A stretch of DNA of 64,000 bases from NCBI GenBank assembly GCA_026413885.1, contig JAOAKA010000002.1, positions 221,558-285,557 on the forward strand. The letters run 5' to 3'. Positions 1-8,432 of this stretch are shown here, piece after piece. The position numbers were made by a program, and so were the translations under genes. The stretch is from Sulfolobales archaeon (lineage in GTDB: Archaea > Thermoproteota > Thermoprotei_A > Sulfolobales > NBVN01). Position 1 is the first letter of the stretch; every line of letters starts with the position of its first letter. The notes below the pieces were generated by a model, which searched no databases, had not been told where the DNA came from, and saw only the letters and a list, made by a program, of their open reading frames with translations.

Positions 1-891
1 GAGGCTCTTAATGAATTCTAGAGCCTCTGGGTAGATGTCCCTCGGCAGTGCGAGTACAGCCACCCCCTCAGACGCTGAGTTTAGAGGGTCTACTCCGAGT
101 AGCTCTAAAAACTTTCTCGTAGCTTCACGTATAGGTATTGAGTCTCTATCTATTACTATAGTTAGCTGAGTGCCTCTAACCCACTCATATAGAACTGAAG
201 CAAGACCACCTCGAGTGGGGTCTTTAGCCGCGTGAATGAGTTCTCCAAAGCGGTCTATCAGTGGGAGCATTAAATCGTGCAGGGGCTTTACATCGCTGAT
301 GAGGCCTGAGACCTTGTCGAGTAGTCCTAGCTGGGCAGCCGCTATAACAGCTCCGTGATCTGCTATAGGTCCTGAGACTACGACTACATCACCAGCTCTT
401 ATTCTGCGGTCTACGAGGGGTGTTCTAGCTATTCCTATGCCGGAGGAAGTCACTACGATGCCGTCTATAGAGCCCTTCGGCATGACCTTAAAGTCTCCTC
501 CAACTATGTGAGCACCTACTTGAGCAACTGTAGACACGAAAGACTCAATGACTTCTTCAACTAGAGTCTCACTAGTTCCTTCTTCAACTACGACGGCGTC
601 AACTAGTGCTAGAGGCCTGCCCCCCATCATTAAGAGGTCGTTGATAGTTCCAGAAGCCGCTAGCTTCCCTATATCACCTCCGGGAAACCTCGGAGGCTTA
701 ACAGTGTAGGAATCAATAGTTAAGACTAGATATACACCTCCACCTATATCGATTACAGCACCATCATCCATGAAGTCCAGTCCGTAGCCTCCAGGTGTAT
801 TCCGCATGTGTGGTGGGACTTTAGAAGCTATATACTTAGCTATGAAGTCAATCATCTCCAGGCCTCCAGCTCCATGTTCTAACTTAATCAC
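1..891 (-). CDS. hypE: Hydrogenase maturation protein HypE (C-terminus beyond window edge)
   Basis: I translated this by hand because the frame runs off the left edge and is absent from the ORF track. The start is GTG at 891, giving VIKLEHGAGG, the typical HypE N-terminus, followed by FMDDGAVI, GGDFKVMPKG and AAKDPTRGGL, which are conserved in the AIR synthase/HypE ATP-binding fold. HypE uses ATP to dehydrate a carbamoyl group carried on its C-terminal Cys into the cyanide ligand of the [NiFe]-hydrogenase active site, working with HypF. About 297 residues are visible; the C-terminal Cys tail is outside the window. An in-frame TAG lies a few codons upstream, so the start cannot be much earlier. 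It follows the DUF4443-like gene on the same strand after about 130 bases. Its presence implies that the organism makes a NiFe hydrogenase. Confidence 0.92.
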   Translation of the reverse strand, partial: MIKLEHGAGGLEMIDFIAKYIASKVPPHMRNTPGGYGLDFMDDGAVIDIGGGVYLVLTIDSYTVKPPRFPGGDIGKLAASGTINDLLMMGGRPLALVDAVVVEEGTSETLVEEVIESFVSTVAQVGAHIVGGDFKVMPKGSIDGIVVTSSGIGIARTPLVDRRIRAGDVVVVSGPIADHGAVIAAAQLGLLDKVSGLISDVKPLHDLMLPLIDRFGELIHAAKDPTRGGLASVLYEWVRGTQLTIVIDRDSIPIREATRKFLELLGVDPLNSASEGVAVLALPRDIYPEALEFIKSL

Positions 892-1023
892 TACTGAATC
901 CCGCTTCTACGGAGGTCTCATAAGTAATAAGCTTCCAGACTGTGAAACACTCTTCTTCAGCCGGCTCACTCCAATTTCTATAGCCTGTGAGGATTCAGAT
1001 AGCTCTCTAGGGAGAGGTCGGAG

Positions 1024-1647
1024 CTAGGGATCTAAAATCTTCAATGCGGCATTTACTATAGCTCTAGCACAAGCCTCTCGATCTCTATAGCATATCGATA
1101 GCACTAATACATCTCCTTCACTACAGCTTCTGAGGGCTATATCTCTTAGAACTCCTTCAGCTCTCTCTAAACCACCACTCACCGGCATCACAGGGGTTTC
1201 ACTACAGTAGACTATGATCGCTCCCTCAGCTCCTTCTCGAACTACTTGATCTCTCAGCTTTAGATACCCGATCTTCTCACTCAGTAGGTTCCTGAAGTTC
1301 TTCAACACTACTCCAAATGATCTACAGCTATTGCATAGAGAGCTTATGTCTACTGGACCGAGGTATTCTACTACCTGCTTTAGATACTCTACTAACTCCC
1401 TACCTTCTTCAGTGAGAATCACTCCCGCAGCTCTATCTATATCTACGAGTCCACTCAGCTTCATTCTCCTGACGAGAGTTTTAACTGATGCCTCCCCCAG
1501 TGTGAGGCGCTTAGCTAGTACCAACCTACCGATAGGTGCTTCTAGGTATAGACTCATTAGAGCTGAGTATACGTGGTAGATATCGAAAGAGGGTTTAACA
1601 CCACCAGCGGGTTCGGAGACCTTCTTCAACTTGCTGAGCAAGCTCAT
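1024..1647 (-). CDS. Winged-helix protein, DUF4443-like
   Basis: A 207-residue protein. The first 75 or so residues read as a winged helix-turn-helix (LGEASVKTLVRRMKLSGLVD, then a wing with ILTEEGREL). The C-terminal half has a CNSC pair and a small alpha/beta domain (GAIIVYCSETPVMPVSG). This arrangement recalls the archaeal DUF4443 family, whose function I do not know; the family name is from memory. It overlaps the upstream phosphoesterase gene by 4 bases and precedes hypE, so the three are probably cotranscribed. A role as transcription regulator or small-ligand sensor is inference. Reading past its TAG stop gives 38 further open codons, which I treat as chance. Confidence 0.7.
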   Translation of the reverse strand: MSLLSKLKKVSEPAGGVKPSFDIYHVYSALMSLYLEAPIGRLVLAKRLTLGEASVKTLVRRMKLSGLVDIDRAAGVILTEEGRELVEYLKQVVEYLGPVDISSLCNSCRSFGVVLKNFRNLLSEKIGYLKLRDQVVREGAEGAIIVYCSETPVMPVSGGLERAEGVLRDIALRSCSEGDVLVLSICYRDREACARAIVNAALKILDP

Positions 1648-2390
1648 TGCTCAAAATCCCCACTCACACGAAGCAATCTAGCTCTGGGAGCTGCTGCTAT
1701 GTATGCTGCAGTCTTTCTAGCGGGTAGAGATACATTGTACACTTTAGTTAAACCTATTACTGCTTCAGTTACCGTAGCGTTATGTGCGTGAGCATGTATA
1801 GCTACATCTGGTTTTGTTTCCCGTAGTACTTCCTCTAGCTGTCTGCAGCCCATGTAGGGATATATCTTCTCCGGCTCCCCTCTGATAGTTTGATATGTTG
1901 GAGCATAGTGAGTTAGAAGCACTACGAAGTCAGACACCTTAGAGACTTCCTCAATCAGCTTCCGCAGGACCTTCACTCTCCTTCTATACACAGTCTCGAG
2001 TTGAGGCATATTCTTACTCTGCCAGTAGGTGAGTTTATCGAGAGACCCTCTACTACCGACTATTCCTATAGAGATGCCTCCAGTCTTCAGTATGGTGACG
2101 GAGTCATTCAGCCATATAACGTAGTTGAAGTTCTTAATCAAGTAGTCCTCTATTTCGTGATATTCATCGTTTCCAAATATGGAGACTATGGGGATATCTC
2201 TAAATCTTAAAGCTACTTCTCTCAGTACTAACTCCATGCCGCTGGTATCTCCTCTATCTATTATATCACCAGCTAGGAGAACTGCGTGTAGCTCTTCAGG
2301 TGGGAGAGTTCTTAGAGAAGCTTTTAGAACACCCAGATACTGAGCTCCGTGAACATCGCCGAACGCCAGCAGTTTCACTATTGAAGCCAT
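1644..2390 (-). CDS. Calcineurin-like metallophosphoesterase
   Basis: A two-metal phosphoesterase of about 248 residues. The metal-binding motifs appear in order: FGDVHG, AGDIIDRGD, FGNDEYHE, LTHYAPT and HAHAHN. The length and compact domain fit the YfcE/Icc-like archaeal phosphodiesterases; the substrate is unknown. I placed the start at ATG 2390 (MASIVKLLAFGDVHG) rather than at the track's 2402, because GGAGGGGGG lies just before ATG 2390 and makes a strong ribosome binding site, and because homologues start near this motif. Its 3' end overlaps the next gene by 4 bases (translational coupling), so it is likely the first gene of a transcript that includes the DUF4443-like gene and perhaps hypE. 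Confidence 0.88.
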   Translation of the reverse strand: MASIVKLLAFGDVHGAQYLGVLKASLRTLPPEELHAVLLAGDIIDRGDTSGMELVLREVALRFRDIPIVSIFGNDEYHEIEDYLIKNFNYVIWLNDSVTILKTGGISIGIVGSRGSLDKLTYWQSKNMPQLETVYRRRVKVLRKLIEEVSKVSDFVVLLTHYAPTYQTIRGEPEKIYPYMGCRQLEEVLRETKPDVAIHAHAHNATVTEAVIGLTKVYNVSLPARKTAAYIAAAPRARLLRVSGDFEQ

Positions 2391-2444
2391 GCCCCCCTCC
2401 ATAAACTGTGTAAAGCTTAAAAACAGCGTGTAGAGTCCTCAGGG

Positions 2445-2669
2445 GTGCTGTCTCTGGTTAAGCTAGTTGGGACTAACGCTGGAGGACACCTAGGGTGGGC
2501 CACTAAGAGATGTAAGATATGCTCTAAGAATCTGTTAGTTGGTGAGGATACAGTATATCAATGCAGTAACTGCTCCACTAAACACGGCACATACTTCTGC
2601 TCGAGTGATGCGAAAGTGCTTCACTATAGATGCCCGTACTGCAAGCAACCGCTAGAACCCATCATGTAG
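2445..2669 (+). CDS. Small zinc-binding protein, unknown function
   Basis: A 74-residue protein with eight Cys/His ligands arranged as CKIC, CSNC, KHGTYFC, and HYRCPYC. This looks like two interleaved zinc sites of a RING/zinc-ribbon type. The start is GTG. It is transcribed divergently from the phosphoesterase. Such small zinc proteins are common in Thermoprotei and may bind nucleic acid or protein; I do not recognise a specific family. Cys spacing and the even codon use support a real gene despite the short length. Confidence 0.75.
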   Translation: MLSLVKLVGTNAGGHLGWATKRCKICSKNLLVGEDTVYQCSNCSTKHGTYFCSSDAKVLHYRCPYCKQPLEPIM

Positions 2670-2716
2670 CTGGCTTAAGCATTATAAAACATAAAACACC
2701 TGCGGAAGAAGGTTCT

Positions 2717-2739
2717 ACTAGAGTGGTTGATTCTCTAGT
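2717..2739. repeat. Inverted repeat between zinc protein gene and cobT
   Basis: ACTAGAG and CTCTAGT form a perfect 7-bp stem with a 9-base loop. It lies about 50 bases after the zinc protein gene and 90 bases before the cobT TATA box. It could be a terminator-like structure or an operator for the cobamide operon; nothing else in the sequence decides this. Confidence 0.4.
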
Positions 2740-2832
2740 GTACAGTGATTGTGAGACTCCAGTAGTATGAGAAGACCTGAAATCTCCAGGTTCTAGGGTA
2801 GGTTTGTTGAATGGGGTGAATGGTTGGTTTTC

Positions 2833-2842
2833 TAAATATATT
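2833..2842 (+). promoter_or_regulatory. TATA box for the cobamide operon
   Basis: TAAATATATT is an archaeal TATA element centred about 36 bases before the TTG start of cobT, so the transcript would begin within about ten bases of the start codon. The first gene of the operon is then nearly leaderless. No other strong box lies in the 200-base gap. Confidence 0.6.
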
Positions 2843-2873
2843 TGGATAGCCTATACATACGACTGGGCTCGCA

Positions 2874-3980
2874 TTGAGAGAAACATCACTCGCAGTTTTA
2901 GGTGGAAAAGAACTGTGGGATAGATTCACAGAACATGATTTAAGTAGAGCTCTAGCGATATACTTCTTAGCGTCGACTAGAGTATCCACGATACCGGGAA
3001 TAAGCCCTGCCGGAGCTACACCTGAGTTAACTCTCTACACTCCAGCACTAGACGTAGAGTATCTAGTATTTGGTGAACCTCGCAGAATGAAGATAGTGCC
3101 GACGACACCGGAAGGAATACCTACACCGGCTCTACTCACGCGTGCGGCGCTAAATATCGCTAAGATACCCTACTTAGTAGTCGATTGCGGAAGCTATGTA
3201 GATCCCCTAGTACCACATGTAGATATCGGTGGTAGAGCTGTTGGAGGTAGAATAGATCTAGAGGACGCTCTCCCTCAGGGGACAGCTCTAGAACTCTTTG
3301 AAAACTCTCGCACGTTAGGAAGGATGTTGGGCTCAGAAGACTTTCTACTAGTTGTTGGTGAATCTATGCCTGGAGGAACTACGACGGCGATGGCCATTAT
3401 GGAGTCTCTAGGCTATAGAGCTGTAGGTAGAGTAAGTAGTGCCTCCCCGAAGAACCCCCACGACCTGAAGAAGGCGGTTCTAGAGAGAGCTGTAGTGCGA
3501 GTCGGAAAGAAGCTGCCCATCCACAACGTTTTTGAAGCCGTTACACACTTCGGAGACTCTCTACACATATCTCTCGCAGGCTTTCTAGCAGGTGCTGTAG
3601 AGGCTGGGTCTAGAGTTCTACTAGCTGGAGGAACTCAGATGTGCGCAGTTCTAGCTATAGCTAAGTCGATAGGGCTAGATCTGGAGGGGAAGGTAGCTAT
3701 AGGCACTACCAGCTGGATAGTTAGAGACAGAAGTTCCGATATTCTAGGTCTAGTTGGAGATATAGCTCCCGAGGTACCGATAGTCTACTCAGACATAGAC
3801 TTCTCTAAAGCTCCACATCCAGGTCTTCGCGCGTATGAGGAGGGGTTTGTTAAAGAAGGAGTTGGTGCTGGAGGAACTATCGTAGCCAGTATGTTAATTA
3901 AAGGATTGAGTAGAAGCGAACTTCTCAAAGCCGTGTATGAAGAATACGAGAGAGTGGTTAAAGATGGTTGGAGAAGTTAG
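2874..3980 (+). CDS. cobT: Archaeal CobT-type phosphoribosyltransferase (TIGR00303-like)
   Basis: A 368-residue protein of the archaeal CobT branch: VSTIPGISPAGATPELTLYTPALD, PTPEGIPTPALLTRAALN, and VGESMPGGTTTAMAIMESLGY are characteristic. It activates the lower-ligand base (dimethylbenzimidazole or another base) to its alpha-ribotide using nicotinate mononucleotide, the first step of nucleotide-loop assembly. The TTG start fits the TATA spacing; homologues have a similar length. It is the first gene of a six-gene cobamide operon, overlapping the next gene by 17 bases. Which base is used cannot be read from the sequence. Confidence 0.92.
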   Translation: MRETSLAVLGGKELWDRFTEHDLSRALAIYFLASTRVSTIPGISPAGATPELTLYTPALDVEYLVFGEPRRMKIVPTTPEGIPTPALLTRAALNIAKIPYLVVDCGSYVDPLVPHVDIGGRAVGGRIDLEDALPQGTALELFENSRTLGRMLGSEDFLLVVGESMPGGTTTAMAIMESLGYRAVGRVSSASPKNPHDLKKAVLERAVVRVGKKLPIHNVFEAVTHFGDSLHISLAGFLAGAVEAGSRVLLAGGTQMCAVLAIAKSIGLDLEGKVAIGTTSWIVRDRSSDILGLVGDIAPEVPIVYSDIDFSKAPHPGLRAYEEGFVKEGVGAGGTIVASMLIKGLSRSELLKAVYEEYERVVKDGWRS

Positions 3981-5073
3981 ATACTTCGATGATAGAACTA
4001 TAGTTGTGCGATTTAGGGAATCGATGGAGGTGGTTTCAACTCTCCCAGTGGTCTCCCCGAGCGGACTGAGTAGCGGACCTATAGACACCGTAGTCTTTAG
4101 AGAAGTAAGTGAAGAAGACGTGTGCTGCGACCTCTTAGGCTACTACAGGAAGGCGGTTGAAGAAGTCGGTGTCGAGAGAGCTCTAGTTGTACTCACATCC
4201 GCCTCGCTGAAGCAGAAGTTTAAACACTTTCACATCGAGGAGGGGGGTACCGATATCTACATGACTGTGAGTTTAACACCTGCGTCTTGTCTTGAATCGA
4301 GAGTTTATAAACCGATATCTATTGGAACAATAAACATCGTAGTTGCGACTAATACCTCTCTCACACACAATGCGATGGTAGACCTACTGAGAGCTATAGT
4401 AGAAGCTAAAACACTGGCTTCAGTAGAGTCACTGCTTTACTGCGGGAGTAGGGCTTCCGGAACTATATCTGACTCAGTATCAGTTCTACGTCCAGTCAGT
4501 CTGGAAGGCGTGGTTCTCTTCGCTGGAATCTCAACAGATATCGGAAATGCTGTGGCTAGAGTCGTTCACGAACAAATAGTTAGTGAGTCAGTAAGTAGAG
4601 ATTTAAGTAGGAAGCTCAGCGATGTAGTAGGTGTAGATATCGATACTCTAGGAAGACTGTTCTCTAAGATCTACGAGATGTATCCCATAGACAACTTAAG
4701 TAGCTCTGAAGTCACTTCTTTCGCGCTCAAGAGACTTAAGAGAACTCTATCTGACCCGAACGTGTGGAGCTTACTTATAGCTGCTAGAGAGCTCGACCTC
4801 CACGGGATCTCCGGCAGTATACCCGGTCTTAGTAGAAGTGAGTTTCTAGCTGATAGTAAGAGGCTGGTAGCAGACGAGATCTTGGGGATGTCTCTAGCTG
4901 CGTACCTGGCTGGAGTCAACGGAATTATGACTATGTATTGGGTTGAGAGACTTAAGGAGGAAGGTCTACTGGAACATCAAGACCTCGGAATCTTTGAAGA
5001 CGATGTAGTGTCAGCACTGCTGGCTTTCATGATAGTTGACTCCATTAGGGAGTTAGGCTATGGAGAAACCTAG
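3964..5073 (+). CDS. cbiZ-cobZ: CbiZ adenosylcobinamide amidohydrolase fused to CobZ-like alpha-ribazole phosphatase
   Basis: The N-terminal 210 residues match CbiZ, which removes the aminopropanol arm of pseudo-cobinamides to give adenosylcobyric acid for salvage (VVATNTSLTHNAMVDLLRAIVEAKT and a GTISDSV segment). The C-terminal 150 residues (GSIPGLSRSEFLADSKRLVADEILGM, LGIFEDDVVSALLAFMIVD) resemble the PgpA-like fold of CobZ, the archaeal alpha-ribazole-5'-phosphate phosphatase. The fusion therefore covers two steps of cobamide salvage. I start at ATG 3964 instead of 3937 to limit the overlap with cobT to 17 bases. It overlaps cobY by 14 bases. The CobZ assignment rests on the PgpA-like pattern plus context; a role in phosphatidylglycerophosphate removal is the alternative. 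Confidence 0.85.
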   Translation: MVGEVRYFDDRTIVVRFRESMEVVSTLPVVSPSGLSSGPIDTVVFREVSEEDVCCDLLGYYRKAVEEVGVERALVVLTSASLKQKFKHFHIEEGGTDIYMTVSLTPASCLESRVYKPISIGTINIVVATNTSLTHNAMVDLLRAIVEAKTLASVESLLYCGSRASGTISDSVSVLRPVSLEGVVLFAGISTDIGNAVARVVHEQIVSESVSRDLSRKLSDVVGVDIDTLGRLFSKIYEMYPIDNLSSSEVTSFALKRLKRTLSDPNVWSLLIAARELDLHGISGSIPGLSRSEFLADSKRLVADEILGMSLAAYLAGVNGIMTMYWVERLKEEGLLEHQDLGIFEDDVVSALLAFMIVDSIRELGYGET

Positions 5074-5593
5074 AGTGACATGTCTACTACTAGCTGGTGG
5101 TGCTGGAACTAGATTCGGTAGCTCTACGAAGTTCCTTAGAGAAGTGTGTGGTGAGCCTATAGCTCTCAGACTCCTCCACCAGTTAGAGAGTGTGTGTAAA
5201 TACGTAGTTGTAGCTATATCTCACCGCACGATTAAAGCAGCTAGAGCACTCTGTGAGAGTCCTTCAACTCTCTGCGTGGAGTTTCCGGGGACAGATTACG
5301 TCAGCGATTTGAATCTAGCTCTAAGAATACTTCCTAAACCTATACTTACAGTAGCCGCCGATATAGTAGCTAGAGATGGAGTCATTCAGAGATTTCTTGA
5401 AGACTCTCTCTCAAAGAACGTAGACGTAGTTACAGCTGTTGTAGTGAGTCACAACAAACTCCCGAATCCGGTGGGTTTAGCCCTCTTTAATAGTGAGGGA
5501 GGGTCGTGGGCTGATGTAAATCTAGGCGGAGGTGCGGTCTTAGATGTCGACACAGAGGAAGATCTTGAGAGCGCCGGGAGAATCTGTGAGTAG
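5060..5593 (+). CDS. cobY: Adenosylcobinamide-phosphate guanylyltransferase CobY
   Basis: A 177-residue nucleotidyltransferase of the archaeal CobY type, the non-orthologous replacement of CobU's guanylyltransferase. The GTP-binding signature LLLAGGAGTRFG and a downstream K (SSTKFLREVCG) are at the N-terminus; TVAADIVARDG is the metal/nucleotide segment. It transfers GMP from GTP to adenosylcobinamide phosphate. Unlike bacterial CobU it carries no kinase activity, which fits the CbiZ route to cobyric acid and direct synthesis of the phosphorylated form by CbiB. It overlaps its neighbours on both sides. Confidence 0.92.
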   Translation: MEKPRVTCLLLAGGAGTRFGSSTKFLREVCGEPIALRLLHQLESVCKYVVVAISHRTIKAARALCESPSTLCVEFPGTDYVSDLNLALRILPKPILTVAADIVARDGVIQRFLEDSLSKNVDVVTAVVVSHNKLPNPVGLALFNSEGGSWADVNLGGGAVLDVDTEEDLESAGRICE

Positions 5594-6680
5594 CTGCCGC
5601 CATCACGGCGGGACGTCCCCCAGAGATTTTCTAGATTTTTCAGCACCACTAAATCCTCTAGGCACTCCAAAAGTAATCAAAGAGTTAATTAGGGAATCAG
5701 TAGCTAGAGGCGACTACTCGAAATACCCGGACTACCTATATCGCAGACTTAGAGAGTCTATAGCTAGTTTTTACGGGCTAGAGAGCAAGTTTGTAATTCC
5801 ACTCAACGGGGGAAGTGAAGCACTATATATTATAACTCTCTCATTAAGACCTGATAGTCTAGCAGTTTTCGAACCGACATTCGGTGACCACAGGTGTTTA
5901 GTAGAAGCACTGAATATAGAGCTAGTCTCAATACCATACGTAGAGCGTGGAGGACACTACGAGTTTCCAATGAGCTGCTTAGACGGCCTGAAGAAAGCCT
6001 CCGGCCCGAACACGATACTCCTGCTCTCAAACCCAAACAACCCTACTGGAGCAATGCTGCCGGTAAAGCAGCTAACAGAACTACTCGATACAGTAGGCAG
6101 CTCCGCAGTCGTGATTGATGAAGCCTTCTTAGAACTCTGCCATTCCTGCGGTAGTGTTAGCGCACTTAAACTAGCTAGAAGCTATGAGAATTTAATAGTT
6201 GTTAGAAGTCTCACAAAAACCTACTCTACCCCAGGCTTAAGAATCGGCTTCCTATACACTGAGAACAGAGGTTTTCTAAATGCTATAGAGTCCTCTAGAG
6301 CGCCGTGGAACATTAACTCAATAGCTGAAGCAGTCTTCAGTGAAGCACTTGAAAATCACTCTAGTGAACTGAAGTCATTTATAGAAGTCTCGCAAGCAGT
6401 AGTTAGAGAGGAAAGCAGGTACCTAGAACACAGTTTAAAGTCTCTCGGAGTGCATGTATACACTTCTACAGCACCATTTCTACTAGTGAAACATAGTGCT
6501 CCAACAAGTGAAGTCTTGAAGAAGCTCTGCGAGTGTAAGGTGTTTATCAGAGACGCGTCAACATATCCATATCTAACACAATATCATGCTAGAATATCAG
6601 TGAGACTCAGAGATGAAAACGAAGTGCTTATACGTGCGTATGAAAAGGTAGTTAGAGATGGCGCTTCTTCAAGGTCTTAG
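5586..6680 (+). CDS. cobD: Threonine-phosphate decarboxylase CobD
   Basis: A PLP enzyme of fold type I, in the HisC/CobD branch: HHGGTSPRDFLDFSAPLNPLG at the N-terminus, SNPNNPTG, VIDEAFLELC, and the PLP lysine in VVRSLTKTYSTPGLRIG. It makes (R)-1-amino-2-propanol phosphate from L-threonine phosphate, the linker used by CbiB. I chose the GTG at 5586, which overlaps the cobY stop and has GGGAG five bases upstream, over the track's ATG 5544, because CobD proteins begin just before the HGG motif. The protein is then about 364 residues. It overlaps cobS by 23 bases. Confidence 0.9.
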   Translation: MSSCRHHGGTSPRDFLDFSAPLNPLGTPKVIKELIRESVARGDYSKYPDYLYRRLRESIASFYGLESKFVIPLNGGSEALYIITLSLRPDSLAVFEPTFGDHRCLVEALNIELVSIPYVERGGHYEFPMSCLDGLKKASGPNTILLLSNPNNPTGAMLPVKQLTELLDTVGSSAVVIDEAFLELCHSCGSVSALKLARSYENLIVVRSLTKTYSTPGLRIGFLYTENRGFLNAIESSRAPWNINSIAEAVFSEALENHSSELKSFIEVSQAVVREESRYLEHSLKSLGVHVYTSTAPFLLVKHSAPTSEVLKKLCECKVFIRDASTYPYLTQYHARISVRLRDENEVLIRAYEKVVRDGASSRS

Positions 6681-7428
6681 ATCACTACTATCACTACTAA
6701 CGAGAATACCGGTAGGCTCTCAAAGTATCGATAGAGCTGCTCAGTACTTCTACCTGGTGCCGCTTATCGGGTTTATTGAGGGCTTCTCGATCTCTCTATC
6801 TCTAGTGATACTGAGATTTATTTGTGAGTGTAACTTGATGGTGTCCTCACTATACTTGATAGTACACCTGGTAGTAGTAGGAGGCATACACTTCGATGGA
6901 TTTGCTGACTATTCTGATGTAATAGGGTCTCAGAAGCGCGGTAGAGAGGCTGTCTCCATTTTAAAAGACCCTAGAAGAGGAACTTTCTCAATAGTCGCAC
7001 TCGTAGGTAACTTCCTTATCAGTGTGGTGAGTTTAAATAATATACTCGAGAACTCAGCGAGTAGTACGAATATAGTGCCTCACTTAATTTCTATCTACGT
7101 AGCTTCTACTGAATCTATGTTTCTAACATGCTATATAGGCAAAGAAGAACCCTACGAAGGTATGGCGAAGCTGTTTTCGAAACACTCTAAGAAAAGCGGG
7201 AGCCTGGTGAAGAACTTAGTCACATACACATCGCTTCTTATAGCTCTACAGTTGCTCTGGCGTTCTAGTGTCCTAGCTATTGCTAACGTTTTAATATCTG
7301 CAGCTACTTCCGTGCTAGTATCGAGAGACGCCGATAGGAGAGTGGGGTTTGTAAACGGTGACATCTTAGGGTTTTCCTATGAAATTAGTAGAGTGTCAGC
7401 TCTAGTTCTAACTGCTCTAGCAGCTTGA
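6658..7428 (+). CDS. cobS: Adenosylcobinamide-GDP ribazoletransferase CobS
   Basis: A polytopic membrane protein of 256 residues with the CobS signatures GGIHFDGFADYSD near residue 78 and KDPRRGTFS near residue 105, and a late DADRRVGFVNGDILG segment. It joins adenosylcobinamide-GDP to alpha-ribazole (or its phosphate) to complete the cobamide. The start is ATG inside the end of cobD. Five to six hydrophobic segments are visible. It acts at the membrane together with CbiB, encoded next. Confidence 0.93.
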   Translation: MALLQGLRSLLSLLTRIPVGSQSIDRAAQYFYLVPLIGFIEGFSISLSLVILRFICECNLMVSSLYLIVHLVVVGGIHFDGFADYSDVIGSQKRGREAVSILKDPRRGTFSIVALVGNFLISVVSLNNILENSASSTNIVPHLISIYVASTESMFLTCYIGKEEPYEGMAKLFSKHSKKSGSLVKNLVTYTSLLIALQLLWRSSVLAIANVLISAATSVLVSRDADRRVGFVNGDILGFSYEISRVSALVLTALAA

Positions 7429-7439
7429 GGTGAGACTCT

Positions 7440-8432
7440 GTGTTCTTCTGGTTAAGCTTCCTCGACCTCGGAGAAGCTGTGGCTATCCTACTGCTGGCGC
7501 ATCTGATGGACTCTCTCTATCCCTACCACAGCGGTGTGCTACTGCTCACTCACCCCGTGCATACGTCGTACACCGCAGCTGTTAAGCTAGGGAAGCCTTA
7601 CTCATCTAGAGCTAGAGGTGTAGTCACATGGTTTATAGTTGTTATATCTCACTTAGTTATCTACTGGCTACTTCTACGTGTAGCACTAGCTGTTAGTAGA
7701 GTTTTCTACATACTGCTGTCAGCATACGTTCTGAAGACCTCATTCTCGATCAGGTTGCTGCTCGATATTGTTAGAAGCTCGTGTAAATCTCTAGAGAGTG
7801 GTGATTTAGATAGTGCTAGATATTGGACTAAGCAGATTGTGAGGAGAGATCTAGACAGCCTAGGTGAGTCACATATAGCATCTGCCTCTATAGAATCTCT
7901 AGCTGAAAGTCTGGTTGATGGATATATATCACCACTCTTTTACTACGCATTCTTCGGACCTTTAGGGGCTCTATTTCAAAGGCTTGTTAACACTTTAGAC
8001 AGCGCCCTCGGATATAAGGAATCTGGATTTAAAGATGTCGGGTGGTTTTCGGCTAGGTTAGATACTGTTGTAAACTTTATCCCAGCTAGAGTAACAGCAC
8101 TAATAATAGTGCTGACATCAACGTTCTTAGGTAGAGACCCAGCTAGAGCACTAGCGATTCTAGCTAGAGACCGCCGTAGGACTGAGAGCGTTAACGCAGG
8201 CTACCCTCTTTCAGCTATAGCTGGAGTTTTAGGTGTCTGGCTGGAGAAAGTAGGTCACTACACTATAAACAGCGAGGGTAGAGCTCCCGGTTGGAGAGAT
8301 ATTGAAGCATCGCTTAAAGTAGCTAAGCTATCTGTTGTCACGTGGTTAGCTATACTAATCACTCTACTAGCTATCTCAAGCTTTTCTGCTGTAAATTCGA
8401 AAGCACTATGTGAGCTAACCTCGCTATGCTGA
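7440..8432 (+). CDS. cbiB: Adenosylcobinamide-phosphate synthase CbiB
   Basis: A 330-residue membrane protein with the family pattern: HPVHTSYTAAVKLG (equivalent of HPV..IG), ARYWTKQIVRRDLDSLGESHIASASIESLAESLVDGYISPLFYYAFFGPLGALFQRLVNTLDSALGYK and FSARLDTVVNFIPARVTAL. It condenses adenosylcobyric acid with aminopropanol phosphate. The start is GTG with GAGGTGA six bases upstream. It is the last gene of the operon; its stop overlaps the convergent taw3 gene by 9 bases. No corrin-ring synthesis gene is present here, so the operon by itself supports salvage and loop assembly. Confidence 0.93.
   Translation: MFFWLSFLDLGEAVAILLLAHLMDSLYPYHSGVLLLTHPVHTSYTAAVKLGKPYSSRARGVVTWFIVVISHLVIYWLLLRVALAVSRVFYILLSAYVLKTSFSIRLLLDIVRSSCKSLESGDLDSARYWTKQIVRRDLDSLGESHIASASIESLAESLVDGYISPLFYYAFFGPLGALFQRLVNTLDSALGYKESGFKDVGWFSARLDTVVNFIPARVTALIIVLTSTFLGRDPARALAILARDRRRTESVNAGYPLSAIAGVLGVWLEKVGHYTINSEGRAPGWRDIEASLKVAKLSVVTWLAILITLLAISSFSAVNSKALCELTSLC

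Noticed and set aside
892-1023. In-frame open stretch of about 38 codons after the TAG of the DUF4443-like gene, suggesting stop read-through
   Set aside because: The length is within chance for this composition, there is no known TAG recoding in this lineage, and no motif supports it.
806-1027. 73-residue plus-strand ORF over the hypE start
   Set aside because: It lies antisense to hypE and the gap after the DUF4443-like gene; the composition is that of a shadow frame.
2670-2873. Cobalamin riboswitch upstream of cobT
   Set aside because: No B12-box-like sequence is seen, the predicted leader is only a few bases, and such riboswitches are not known in Crenarchaeota.
2735-2989. 84-residue minus-strand ORF before and across the cobT start
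   Set aside because: It overlaps the promoter and start of cobT and has no recognisable pattern; treated as a shadow.
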